From the NCBI GenBank assembly GCA_051531935.1, contig JAOPTR010000002.1:310001-374000 (forward strand): 64,000 bases of DNA, written 5' to 3'. A program made the position numbers and the translations under genes. Source of the stretch: OCS116 sp051531935 (lineage in GTDB: Bacteria > Pseudomonadota > Alphaproteobacteria > Rhizobiales > OSC116). Below, piece after piece: positions 9,480 to 18,023 of this stretch; positions within the stretch are counted from its first letter, which is position 1; each line of letters starts with the position of its first letter. The notes beneath the pieces were generated by a model, which did not search any database, was not told where the DNA came from, and saw only the letters and a program-made list of their open reading frames with translations.

Positions 9480-10412
9480 CTATTCTTCTTCAAATTCAAT
9501 GTGATCGCTATAAGATTGCACTTCAATAAAGATACGTTTGACATCATTAAAGTCGTGCTTAATTTGTTTTTCTAAAGACGCGATGCTATATTCTACTTCA
9601 CCTGCATTTACATTATTATCAAAGTCTAGACTAAGTGCCACTAAGATGTCATTAGGCCCCATATGCATACTGCGCAGCTCATTAATGCCGATTATTTTAA
9701 TGTCGGTTGCGACGATTTCTTTTATACGCTCGGTTAGCTCGTCAGATGCAGCTTCACCAATCAGCAGCCCTTTAGTTTCTCGTGCTAAAATAAAAGCAGT
9801 GCCCGCTAATATAAGACCGATGGCTACTGAGGCAATGCCATCAGCTTTTGCATAACCCATTTGATCGGCCATATATACGCCAATAAGTGCAACGAGCAAG
9901 CCTAACAATGCGGCGCTATCTTCAAATAAAACTACAAATGTGGTGGGGTCTTTTGAATTTTTAATGCTGCTCCAAACGCTGGCCTTACCGCGCTCTTTGT
10001 TAAATTCTTTTAGTGCGATATACCAAACAACGCTTTCAAATACAAAGGATGCTCCCAGTACAATATAGTTGATGTAAGCGTTTTCCATTTCATGAGGATG
10101 CAGTATTTTTGCGACGCCTTCATATAAAGAAACAGTGGCGCCTAAACCAAAAACTGAAATAGCAACAATGAAGCTCCAAAAATAGAGTTCCATACCATAG
10201 CCAAATGGGTGCTTGTCATCAGCAACCTTTTTAGACTTGTTCATGCCATATAAAAGTAGCACTTGATTGCCAGTATCAACCAGTGAATGAATGGCCTCAG
10301 AAAGCATTGCAGAGCTTTTTGTAAAGGAAGCGGCTGCAAATTTAATGATAGAAATAAGCAAGTTGCCTGCAAGGGCGGCATAAATTACTTTTTTGGAACC
10401 ATGTGCTGACAT
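9480..10412 (-). CDS. Cation diffusion facilitator family metal transporter
   Basis: 310-residue inner-membrane protein of the CDF superfamily, which exports Zn2+ or related divalent cations in exchange for protons. The signature HSLVDTGNQVLLL (about residues 43-55) supplies metal-site residues in TM2, and FEDSAALLGLLVAL (about 162-175) supplies the TM5 aspartate. Six or so hydrophobic segments precede a cytoplasmic C-terminal domain ending in acidic residues. The His/Asp pair in TM2 and Asp in TM5 favour zinc-type transport, and the sequence looks more like the ZNT9-type branch than CzcD. The metal is inference. It diverges from gyrA. Confidence 0.88.
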   Translation of the reverse strand: MSAHGSKKVIYAALAGNLLISIIKFAAASFTKSSAMLSEAIHSLVDTGNQVLLLYGMNKSKKVADDKHPFGYGMELYFWSFIVAISVFGLGATVSLYEGVAKILHPHEMENAYINYIVLGASFVFESVVWYIALKEFNKERGKASVWSSIKNSKDPTTFVVLFEDSAALLGLLVALIGVYMADQMGYAKADGIASVAIGLILAGTAFILARETKGLLIGEAASDELTERIKEIVATDIKIIGINELRSMHMGPNDILVALSLDFDNNVNAGEVEYSIASLEKQIKHDFNDVKRIFIEVQSYSDHIEFEEE

Positions 10413-10568
10413 AGATGTACCTTAAAACTAGATATTTGACCTGATTTATAACCTAATTAAATGATTCTGTGGGGAAAATCTAAATTTAAAAGCAGGTGAT
10501 GGTAATAAATCATTAATAATTTCGGTTCTGCAGATCAATGGCCTATAATTAAAGTTCGAATCAACTAA

Positions 10569-13406
10569 ATGCGACGGATATTTATAGTGTCAGATAACGA
10601 AACCCCATCAGACGAAAATTCTCCTCAAGTTCCTGCTGAATTACCAAGTGACGTTATCTTGGTAAATATTGAAGATGAGATGAAAAAATCTTACCTCGAT
10701 TATGCAATGAGTGTGATTGTTAGCCGTGCATTACCCGATGTAAGAGACGGTTTAAAACCTGTTCATAGACGTATTTTGTTTTCGATGCACGAAAATAGCT
10801 ATGATTGGAACCGCCCCTACCGTAAATCGGCCCGTGTGGTTGGTGATGTTATTGGTAAATATCATCCTCATGGTGACCAATCTATTTATGATGCTTTGGT
10901 GCGCATGGCACAGCATTTTTCACTGCGCTTACCATTGCTTGATGGACAAGGTAACTTTGGTTCTGTCGATGGTGATAAAGCTGCGGCTATGCGTTATACC
11001 GAAGTTCGGATGGAAAAAGTTGCTCATGCGCTTATGTCCGACCTTGATAAAGACACTGTTGATTTCCAAGAAAACTACGATAATAGTGAGCAAGAACCAA
11101 GTGTTTTGCCATCGCGTTTTCCAAACTTATTGGTAAATGGTGCTGGTGGTATTGCGGTTGGTATGGCAACTAACATCCCGCCGCATAATTTGGGCGAAAT
11201 TATTGATGCAACCATTGCAACATCTTACAACCCCGAAATTTCGGTTGAGGAATTAAATGGCATAATCAAAGGCCCAGACTTTCCAACTGGTGGCTATATA
11301 TTAGGTACAGCTGGTATTAAATCGGCTTATGAAACAGGGCGTGGCTCTGTTGTCATGCGCGCAAGATTATCGGTTGAAGAAATTCGCAAAGACCGCGAAG
11401 CTATTGTTGTGACTGAAATACCGTTTCAAGTTAACAAAACAACATTGATCGAAAAAATTGCGGAATTGGTGCGTGATAAACGCGTTGAAGGTATTTCTGA
11501 CATTCGTGATGAATCTGACCGTGACGGTATGCGTATTGTTGTTGAAATTAAACGTGATGCAGTTGCAGATGTGATTATCAACCAACTATACCGTTATAGC
11601 CAACTTCAAACTAGTTTTGGCTGTAACATGGTGGCTCTTAATCATGGCCGCCCAGGCTTGTTGAACCTTCAAAAATTCCTAACTGCTTTTGTAACCTTCC
11701 GCGAAGAAGTGGTGACAAGACGTACAAAATTCTTACTCAATAAGGCCAGAGATCGGGCGCATGTATTGGTTGGTTTGGCCATTGCTGTTGCCAATATTGA
11801 TGAAGTTATTAAGCTTATCCGTAGTGCGCCAAATACTCAAACCGCACGTGAAGAACTTATGGCGCGCCATTGGCCAGTTGGTAATATTGAACCTCTTATT
11901 CAATTGATTGCTGATCCTCGTCATATGATTAGTGCTGATGGCACATATACATTGTCCGAAGTGCAAGCCCGCGCCATTCTTGAATTGCGCTTAGCACGCT
12001 TGACTGCAATGGGTATGAATGAAATTAGCGATGAGCTAAACAAATTAGGCGAAGAAATTAAAGACTATCTTGATATTTTGGGGTCCCGCGATCGCGTGAT
12101 GAATATTATTCGTGAAGAATTAACTGAGATTAAAGACGAATTTGCCACCCCAAGACGTACAGAAATTCTTGAAACCGCTGGCGATTTTGACGACGAAGAC
12201 CTTATCCCGAAAGAGGACATGGTCGTTACCGTTTCGCATAAGGGCTACATTAAACGTGTTGCACTGAATACTTATCGTGCGCAGCGTCGTGGTGGTAAAG
12301 GCCGCAGCGGCATGAATACACGGGATGAAGATTTCGTAACTAATATATTTGTGCTTAATACGCATACACCTGTTTTGTTCTTCTCATCTAAAGGCATGGT
12401 TTATAAATTGAAAGTTTGGCGTTTGCCTGTGGGCAGCCCAACCTCAATTGGTAAGGCGTTGATTAATCTTCTGCCTCTTGATCAGGGCGAAAAAATTACC
12501 ACCATTATGCCACTGCCAAATTCAGATGAAGATAGCAGCGAACTTAATATTATGTTTGCTACTAAACAAGGTAATGTGCGCCGTAATGAACTATCTGACT
12601 TTATTCAAGTGAATAAGGGCGGTAAAATTGCCATGAAGCTTAGTGAAGGTGATGAAATTGTTTCTGTGCAAATCTGTACTGATGAAAATGATGTATTGCT
12701 TGCCACAACTGCAGGGCGTTCAATCCGTTTTGCGGTGAATGATGTGCGGGTATTTGTGGGTCGTTCATCATCTGGTGTACGCGGTATCAGGCTCGATAAA
12801 GATGTTGAAGTGATTTCAATGGCTATTTTGAACCATATTGACATTAGCTCACCAGAAGCAAAAGCATTTGTAAAACATTCTAACAATCTGCGTCGACTAT
12901 TGGCACATGAAGGTGAGGATGCTGCCGAGGCTATTGAAAATACTGATGATGATTCTGGTGATGAAGAAGCTGTCACTCTTTCAGATGAGCGTATTGAATT
13001 GCTCAAAGATAAAGAAGAATATATTTTAACAATCTCGAAAAATGGTTTTGGCAAACGCACGTCGGCATACGAATATCGCCGTACTGGACGTGGTGGTAAG
13101 GGCATTGTGGCGATGGGTATATCCGATCGCAATGGCGATCTAATCGCCTCCTTCCCTGTCGAAGAAGCCGATCAAATTATGTTGGTAACAAACGGCGGGC
13201 AATTGATAAGATGCCCACTTAAAGATATCCGCATTGGTGGTCGTAGCACCCAAGGTGTGACCATATTTAAAACAGCCAAAGCTGAACAAGTGGTTTCAGT
13301 TGGTCGTATCTCAGATATTGATGGTGACGATGAGGACGAAGAAATTGTTGAAGGCGAAACCTCTGAAGCAATTGAAAATAACGTAGAGCCAAAAAGCGAA
13401 GACTGA
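10569..13406 (+). CDS. gyrA: DNA gyrase subunit A
   Basis: Gyrase introduces negative supercoils; GyrA cleaves and rejoins DNA. Catalytic Tyr143 lies in AAMRYTEVRM. The GyrA box QRRGGKG (in YRAQRRGGKGRSG) separates it from ParC. The C-terminal beta-propeller carries an acidic insert (HEGEDAAEAIENTDDD...) typical of alphaproteobacterial GyrA and ends in an acidic tail. The position of E. coli Ser83 is Gln104 here (HPHGDQSIYD). The ATG at 10569 is used; a GTG at 10587 (giving MSDNETPSD) with GACGGA upstream is an equally good start. coaD follows 2 nt after the stop, then two cyclophilin genes, an arrangement seen in rhizobia. Confidence 0.96.
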   Translation: MRRIFIVSDNETPSDENSPQVPAELPSDVILVNIEDEMKKSYLDYAMSVIVSRALPDVRDGLKPVHRRILFSMHENSYDWNRPYRKSARVVGDVIGKYHPHGDQSIYDALVRMAQHFSLRLPLLDGQGNFGSVDGDKAAAMRYTEVRMEKVAHALMSDLDKDTVDFQENYDNSEQEPSVLPSRFPNLLVNGAGGIAVGMATNIPPHNLGEIIDATIATSYNPEISVEELNGIIKGPDFPTGGYILGTAGIKSAYETGRGSVVMRARLSVEEIRKDREAIVVTEIPFQVNKTTLIEKIAELVRDKRVEGISDIRDESDRDGMRIVVEIKRDAVADVIINQLYRYSQLQTSFGCNMVALNHGRPGLLNLQKFLTAFVTFREEVVTRRTKFLLNKARDRAHVLVGLAIAVANIDEVIKLIRSAPNTQTAREELMARHWPVGNIEPLIQLIADPRHMISADGTYTLSEVQARAILELRLARLTAMGMNEISDELNKLGEEIKDYLDILGSRDRVMNIIREELTEIKDEFATPRRTEILETAGDFDDEDLIPKEDMVVTVSHKGYIKRVALNTYRAQRRGGKGRSGMNTRDEDFVTNIFVLNTHTPVLFFSSKGMVYKLKVWRLPVGSPTSIGKALINLLPLDQGEKITTIMPLPNSDEDSSELNIMFATKQGNVRRNELSDFIQVNKGGKIAMKLSEGDEIVSVQICTDENDVLLATTAGRSIRFAVNDVRVFVGRSSSGVRGIRLDKDVEVISMAILNHIDISSPEAKAFVKHSNNLRRLLAHEGEDAAEAIENTDDDSGDEEAVTLSDERIELLKDKEEYILTISKNGFGKRTSAYEYRRTGRGGKGIVAMGISDRNGDLIASFPVEEADQIMLVTNGGQLIRCPLKDIRIGGRSTQGVTIFKTAKAEQVVSVGRISDIDGDDEDEEIVEGETSEAIENNVEPKSED

Positions 13407-13408
13407 GT

Positions 13409-13885
13409 ATGAGTGATAAAATTGGTATATTTGCTGGTAGTTTCGACCCCCTCACCTATGGGCATATCGACATTATTGAGCGTAGCTTGAACGTTGTTGA
13501 TGAGTTGGTGATTGCCATTGGAGCTCAACATAGTAAATCTGCATTATTTTCGCCCACGGAGCGTTTGGAAATTATTGCTCAAACCATAAAATCAGATCGG
13601 CTGAAGCTTGTGACCTTTGATGGTCTATTGGTTGATGAAGCCAAAAGGTTAAATGCCGATTTTCTCATTCGATCCATTCGGAATGGTCAAGATTTTGAAT
13701 ATGAAAAAACCTTGGCGACTATGAATCATGCGCTTTCTGGAATAGAGACTGTGAATTTATTTGCCAACCCGCAATATAGCCATATTTCTTCTTCAATAGT
13801 GAGGCAAATTGCAAAAATGGATGGTGATATTACAAAATTCGTACCGCCCAATATTGCTGAAACCGTAAAAGGAAAATTAAAATAA
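13409..13885 (+). CDS. coaD: Phosphopantetheine adenylyltransferase
   Basis: CoaD adenylates 4'-phosphopantetheine in the penultimate step of coenzyme A synthesis. The 158-residue length is typical. The nucleotidyltransferase motif appears as GSFDPLTYGH (residues 10-19, the HxGH-type TxGH variant) and the C-terminal ISSSIVRQIA motif is present at about residues 129-138. The basic DFLIRSIRNGQDFEYE segment matches the family. The start is 2 nt after gyrA, and the stop TAA shares its last A with the ATG of the next gene, so gyrA, coaD and the cyclophilin gene at 13885 look translationally coupled. Confidence 0.95.
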   Translation: MSDKIGIFAGSFDPLTYGHIDIIERSLNVVDELVIAIGAQHSKSALFSPTERLEIIAQTIKSDRLKLVTFDGLLVDEAKRLNADFLIRSIRNGQDFEYEKTLATMNHALSGIETVNLFANPQYSHISSSIVRQIAKMDGDITKFVPPNIAETVKGKLK

Positions 13886-14433
13886 TGTTTCAATTTCTGA
13901 AAATAACGACATTTGCTCTTATAGCTGTGTTGATGAATGTTGGCGTGGCCACTGCCGCAAATAAATATGCCAAATTAACCAAAGAAAACACTCTATATAT
14001 TAATGTAAAGTCTGGAATTATTAAAATTCAGCTTTTGCCTGATGTTGCACCTAAGCACGTAGAACGCATTAAGACGCTTGCAAAAGAAGGCTTTTACGAT
14101 GGTATTGTTTTTCATCGGGTGATTAGCGGTTTCATGGCGCAAACGGGCGATCCTACCGGCACTGGCCGTGGTGGGTCTCAATTGCCAGATGTGGACGCAG
14201 AATTTACAACTAAATATAGCTATGACCGCGGTGTTATTGGCATGGCGCGTTCTAGCCAACCCAATAGCGCAAATAGTCAATTTTTCATCATGCTTGCAGA
14301 TGGGCCATTTTTAGATAACAACTACACCATTTGGGGTAGAGTTGTCGATGGGATGAATGCAGTTGATAGTCTTGCTAAAGGCGAGCCACCTGCAAACCCA
14401 GATAAAATGCTTAAAGTTTATATGGAAGAATAA
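13885..14433 (+). CDS. Exported cyclophilin-type peptidyl-prolyl isomerase
   Basis: 182 residues, with a signal peptide of about 24 residues (LKITTFALIAVLMNVGVATAA) and then a complete cyclophilin fold. The active-site segments are FHRVISGFMAQTGDPTGTG, MARSSQPNSANSQFFIML and NYTIWGRVVDGM. The canonical cyclophilin arginine is in FHRV. It probably accelerates proline isomerisation in periplasmic proteins (PpiA-like). It overlaps coaD by one base (TAATG) and is followed by a cytoplasmic paralogue 39 nt later, presumably an old tandem duplication with one copy gaining an export signal. Confidence 0.9.
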   Translation: MFQFLKITTFALIAVLMNVGVATAANKYAKLTKENTLYINVKSGIIKIQLLPDVAPKHVERIKTLAKEGFYDGIVFHRVISGFMAQTGDPTGTGRGGSQLPDVDAEFTTKYSYDRGVIGMARSSQPNSANSQFFIMLADGPFLDNNYTIWGRVVDGMNAVDSLAKGEPPANPDKMLKVYMEE

Positions 14434-14472
14434 TTAACAACATTCATAATTTAACAAAAAATGGAGAGCCAA

Positions 14473-14943
14473 ATGGCTGATTACCAAAACCCAGAAGATA
14501 CATTGATTCTGGAAACCTCAAAAGGCGATGTCGCCATTGAAATGAATGCCGAAGTAGCGCCGCAGCATGTTGCTCAAATTAAAGAGTTGGTTAAAGCTGG
14601 CTTTTACGATGGTATTATTTTTCATCGTGTGATTGATGGCTTTATGGCACAAACTGGTTGTCCTGATGGTACAGGCATGGGTGGTAGTGGTAAAAATATT
14701 CCTGCTGAATTTAATAAAGAAAACCATGTTCGTGGCGCATGTAGCATGGCGCGTTCGCAGATGCCAGATAGCGCATCGAGCCAATTCTTTATCTGCTTTG
14801 ATGATGCCAGTTTTTTAAATGGCCAATATACTTATTGGGGTAAAGTGATTGAAGGTATGGACAATGTTGATGCATTAGCCAAAGGCGAACCTCCAAGAAA
14901 CCCAGATGTGATTAACAAAGCTTATATGGCTTCTGATGCTTAA
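14473..14943 (+). CDS. ppiB: Cytoplasmic cyclophilin-type peptidyl-prolyl isomerase
   Basis: 156 residues from ATG 14473 (MADYQNPEDTLIL). I prefer this to ATG 14461 because GGAGAG at 14463-14468 is then correctly placed as ribosome binding site. There is no signal peptide. The cyclophilin motifs are FHRVIDGFMAQTGCPDGTG, MARSQMPDSASSQFFICF and QYTYWGKVIEGMDNV. It is similar to the upstream exported paralogue over its full length. It is the last gene of the gyrA-coaD-ppi-ppi run, and a strong terminator follows 22 nt after the stop. Confidence 0.92.
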   Translation: MADYQNPEDTLILETSKGDVAIEMNAEVAPQHVAQIKELVKAGFYDGIIFHRVIDGFMAQTGCPDGTGMGGSGKNIPAEFNKENHVRGACSMARSQMPDSASSQFFICFDDASFLNGQYTYWGKVIEGMDNVDALAKGEPPRNPDVINKAYMASDA

Positions 14944-14964
14944 TTGCTGATAATAAAACGTTTA

Positions 14965-14995
14965 AAAGGCTTCATTTTTTTGAAGCCTTTTTTTG
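14965..14995 (+). terminator. Rho-independent terminator after ppiB
   Basis: A perfect 10-bp stem AAAGGCTTCA / TGAAGCCTTT (14965-14974 with 14981-14990) around a T6 loop is followed by a run of T. It closes the gyrA-coaD-cyclophilin transcription unit. Confidence 0.9.
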
Positions 14996-15018
14996 TCGGT
15001 GTATAAACACAACTGAAC

Positions 15019-15032
15019 TTGATCTATGTCAA
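15019..15032 (+). promoter_or_regulatory. FNR/NnrR-type operator upstream of nirK
   Basis: TTGATCTATGTCAA is a 14-bp dyad (TTGAT-N4-GTCAA) differing from the FNR consensus TTGAT-N4-ATCAA at one position. It lies 100 nt upstream of nirK, between the ppiB terminator and the gene. Crp/Fnr-family regulators (FnrL, NnrR, DNR) control nirK in denitrifying alphaproteobacteria through such boxes, so induction by low oxygen and nitric oxide is the likely regulation. Confidence 0.7.
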
Positions 15033-15132
15033 CAAAATCTGCGACAGATTGTTCCTGTGCATTTTTGTCATGTTTAAATTTGTAATCCTTACTTGTAGTT
15101 TTGAATAGTCATAACAAACAAATGAGGATCAT

Positions 15133-16233
15133 ATGTTACATACTATTAAAAATTCTTTGCCGAAAACAATCCTGGCCGCAAGCTTGGGTATTCTAATGTC
15201 ATCAACTGCTGCATTGGGCGCAGACGTTAGTACCCTTGAAGTGTTAACACCGCAATTATTAGCCCCCCCAATGGTTATGAAGCATAATCAAATGGCTGAA
15301 GGCGATGCTAAATTGGTTAAGTTTGAAATGACCATTATTGAAAAACTCATCGAGGTAGATGAGGATGGCACAAAAGTTTGGGCAATGACATATGAAGGCA
15401 CTGTCCCTGGCCCTATGATGGTGGTGCATGAAGGCGATTATGTTGAACTTCGTCTTATCAACCCAGAAAGCAATTCACTAGAACATAATATTGATTTCCA
15501 TGCCGCAACGGGCGCGCTTGGTGGTGGTGGTCTTACCCATGTTTCTCCTGGTGAAGAAGTTACATTGCGCTTTAAAGCCGATAAGGCCGGTGTTTTTGTT
15601 TATCATTGCGCACCTGGTGGTACTATGATTCCTTGGCATGTTGTGTCTGGTATGAATGGCGCAATTATGGTTCTACCTCGCGAAGGTTTAACCGATAAAG
15701 ATGGTAAAGCCTTAACATATGACAAAGCATATTATATTGGCGAGCAAGATTTCTATGTGCCTAAAGATGAAGAAGGCGAATATAAAGAATATGAAAGCCC
15801 ATCAGAAGGTTATGAGGAAATGATTGAAGTGATGAATACTTTAACACCAACTCATGAAGTGTTTAATGGTGCTGTTGGTGCTCTAACTGGTGACAATGCG
15901 ATGACTGCCAGTGTTGGCGAAAGTGTATTGTTCTTGCATAGCCAAGCCAATCGCGATACCCGCCCGCATCTTATTGGTGGCCATGGTGAATATGTTTGGG
16001 AAAAAGGTAACTTTGGTGACGATCCCCAAACAAATTTAGAAACTTGGTTTATACCTGGTGGTGCGGCCGGCGCTGCATTCTACAAATTCCAACAACCAGG
16101 TGTTTACGCCTATGTTAATCACAATCTTATTGAAGCCGTACTCAAAGGCGCAACTGCCCATGTGGTTGTAGATGGTGAATGGAATAATGATTTAATGAAG
16201 CAAGTTTCTGAGCCTGCCGAAATTAAAAAGTAA
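15133..16233 (+). CDS. nirK: Copper-containing nitrite reductase (NO-forming)
   Basis: NirK reduces nitrite to nitric oxide in the periplasm. A signal peptide of about 29 residues (SLGILMSSTAALGA) precedes two cupredoxin domains. Type-1 copper ligands are visible as His118, Cys159, His169 and Met174; type-2 ligands as His123, His158 and His330. Catalytic Asp121 (NIDFHAATG) and His279 (RPHLIGGHG) are present, so the enzyme should be active. The HCAPGGTMIPWH spacing places it in class I with the tower-loop residue pattern. GAGGA precedes the ATG by 5 nt. nirV follows; no nor, nos or nap genes are in the window. Confidence 0.96.
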   Translation: MLHTIKNSLPKTILAASLGILMSSTAALGADVSTLEVLTPQLLAPPMVMKHNQMAEGDAKLVKFEMTIIEKLIEVDEDGTKVWAMTYEGTVPGPMMVVHEGDYVELRLINPESNSLEHNIDFHAATGALGGGGLTHVSPGEEVTLRFKADKAGVFVYHCAPGGTMIPWHVVSGMNGAIMVLPREGLTDKDGKALTYDKAYYIGEQDFYVPKDEEGEYKEYESPSEGYEEMIEVMNTLTPTHEVFNGAVGALTGDNAMTASVGESVLFLHSQANRDTRPHLIGGHGEYVWEKGNFGDDPQTNLETWFIPGGAAGAAFYKFQQPGVYAYVNHNLIEAVLKGATAHVVVDGEWNNDLMKQVSEPAEIKK

Positions 16234-16244
16234 CATTAAGAGAA

Positions 16245-16272
16245 TGGCGGTTTCTTGCATTAGGAACCGCCA
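16245..16272 (+). other. Intercistronic stem-loop between nirK and nirV
   Basis: TGGCGGTTTC (16245-16254) pairs with GGAACCGCCA (16263-16272) around an 8-nt loop, with one G-T wobble. Only a weak T-rich tract (ATATCTTT) follows, so it may be a leaky terminator or a 3' stabiliser that makes nirK mRNA more abundant than nirV. Confidence 0.6.
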
Positions 16273-16290
16273 ATATCTTTGGACAAAAAT

Positions 16291-17091
16291 ATGAAATATC
16301 GTCACGTCATACTTATAATTGCAAGTCTAACTTTAGCTTTAGTCGTTAGCATTTGGCTTCTATCGTCAAAAACTAACAATCAAAATTACAAAACTGTATT
16401 GAGTGATCTGCAATTGATTGAAATTCCGACGGGCGAGATGGAATTAGAAGTGCCAATTTACTCATATGTAAAAACTGAATATGTTAAAAAGCATATAGAA
16501 GTGAAACAAGCCTATAAAATTGGTGCCTATGAAATTACAATTAAACAGTGGAACGTATGCCACGAAATGGGCGGCTGTAAAAAGAAAGCTCGTATGCGCA
16601 AAGGCGAAACTGAAAACCACCCTGTAACAAAAGTAAGTTGGTTGGATGCCTATAATTTTACAAAATGGTTATCTGCTGAGACGGGGCAAAAATTTAGATT
16701 GCCGACCGAGGAAGAGTGGACTTTTGCTGCATTTATGGGGCGTCATTACAAGGCAGAATATGTAGAATATGATTTTAATGATGTCATTTTGGCTAGACCA
16801 AAAATTACCCATATTCAAGGTGATTTCGGTAAAAATGGCTGGGGAATGAACGATGCTCAAGGTAATGTTTGGGAATGGACATTAACGTGTTGGACAAGCT
16901 CCATCGACAGCCAAGCCAAATTGAGCGATGCCGATGCCCTAAATAACCCTAAAGCCTGTGGTACAAGGTTTCTATGGGGTGAAGAGCGGGCGCATATCCC
17001 ATTTTTCGTTAACACTACATATAATGGTGGCTGCGCCACAGCAAGGCCTGCGAGCAATTTAGGATTTAGAATAATGCTTGAAGAAAGTTAA
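16291..17091 (+). CDS. nirV: SUMF1/FGE-fold protein NirV, membrane-anchored
   Basis: 266 residues from ATG 16291 (an in-frame TTG at 16279 is less likely). One N-terminal hydrophobic segment (about residues 5-24) anchors or exports it, and a formylglycine-generating-enzyme-like domain follows: AYKIGAYEITIKQW, HPVTKVSWLDAYNFTKWL, FRLPTEEEWTFAAF, GNVWEWTLTCW and the terminal NLGFRIM. NirV proteins of this fold commonly sit beside nirK in denitrifiers; their function is not established. The enzyme's catalytic cysteine pair of true FGE is not obviously conserved, so sulfatase activation is unlikely. Its stop overlaps the convergent thiE-like gene by 4 nt. Confidence 0.85.
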   Translation: MKYRHVILIIASLTLALVVSIWLLSSKTNNQNYKTVLSDLQLIEIPTGEMELEVPIYSYVKTEYVKKHIEVKQAYKIGAYEITIKQWNVCHEMGGCKKKARMRKGETENHPVTKVSWLDAYNFTKWLSAETGQKFRLPTEEEWTFAAFMGRHYKAEYVEYDFNDVILARPKITHIQGDFGKNGWGMNDAQGNVWEWTLTCWTSSIDSQAKLSDADALNNPKACGTRFLWGEERAHIPFFVNTTYNGGCATARPASNLGFRIMLEES

Positions 17092-17777
17092 GTTTTGAGG
17101 GTTTTGAGCATGGCTTTTTTTAATTTTTTAACCGCAACAGCAGGTTTTTTTGCTTGAGCTATGGCTCTGGTGACGGAAATACTATCAATGTTTTGTTTCA
17201 TTGCCAAACCGACATTTGTTTCACAAAGACCACCATTACCTATAATTGGCAAATCTGGTGCTCGTGATTTTAAAACTTGTACAATATCTGCTAAATCCTC
17301 ATTGAGAATGGGCTTTGGATCTTCCAGATTTTGATTTGTGGGGAATATACCTTCGATTGTAACATAGTCAAGTGCATTAATCTGGGCGTTTTTAGCATCG
17401 TTTAATGTTCTGATGCTAAGACCAATGATTTTTCTGTTACCCATAATTACTCTTGTTTGAGTTACGCTTACATCTTCTCTGTTTAGATGGACTCCATCAG
17501 CACTCACATCTATTGCAAGGTCTATATGATTATTTATAATGAATGGGATATTGTTTTGGTTGCAAATCTGGGCAATAGATTTTGCCTCATCTAGCATTTT
17601 ATAATAAGATATGCCCTGCGCGCGATATTGTATGATGTCGCAGCCTTCTGTAACAATAGCATTTGCAATCGCCAAGCTTTTGTGACGAATATTCTGACTT
17701 GAATAATCATTTTCGATGATTACATAAAGCGACTGATTAAACAGGCCTTTTTTACTATCAACATGACTAATGTTCAT
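17088..17777 (-). CDS. ThiE-like thiamine-phosphate synthase family protein (divergent)
   Basis: ATG 17777 (MNISHVDSKK, 229 aa) is preferred over the TTG at 17795. ThiE joins HMP-PP and thiazole phosphate to give thiamine phosphate. TIM-barrel landmarks are recognisable: IIQYRAQ in place of LREK, INNHIDLA, DGVHLNREDV, DYVTIEGIFPT and IIGNGGL. Several differ from canonical ThiE (the G-S-T-H segment reads GLSIRT; the FGPVFPT loop reads EGIFPT). It could therefore be a working but divergent ThiE, or a TenI/ThiE-like protein with another role. No TPP riboswitch is seen upstream. It stands alone, end-on to nirV. Confidence 0.7.
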   Translation of the reverse strand: MNISHVDSKKGLFNQSLYVIIENDYSSQNIRHKSLAIANAIVTEGCDIIQYRAQGISYYKMLDEAKSIAQICNQNNIPFIINNHIDLAIDVSADGVHLNREDVSVTQTRVIMGNRKIIGLSIRTLNDAKNAQINALDYVTIEGIFPTNQNLEDPKPILNEDLADIVQVLKSRAPDLPIIGNGGLCETNVGLAMKQNIDSISVTRAIAQAKKPAVAVKKLKKAMLKTLKT

Positions 17778-18023
17778 TTCAATCTCAATTGCCAATTTTA
17801 CTTTAAATAACCTTATTAAAGCTTTGAGTTTTTTACAAGAATAGAATTTTATAACCCATATGTTTTATGGAACAAATTTATAAATATTGTGTCTTATATA
17901 ACTCACTCTACCTTAATTTTTCAATTAAGTTTAGTTTCTTGCATTTACAGCTTGTAATATATTGCAAAACCCCGCATTACATAGCAATTAATGGCCTTGC
18001 AGCGAAAATGAGAGAATTTAATT

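Noticed and set aside
12120..13132. Large open frames antisense to gyrA
   Set aside because: Ser/Thr-rich shadow translations within a well-conserved gene, with no ribosome-binding site or independent support.
17778..18023. Possible TPP riboswitch upstream of the thiE-like gene
   Set aside because: No CUGAGA box or paired P1/P2 elements found in this AT-rich stretch; I see only ordinary promoter-like sequence.
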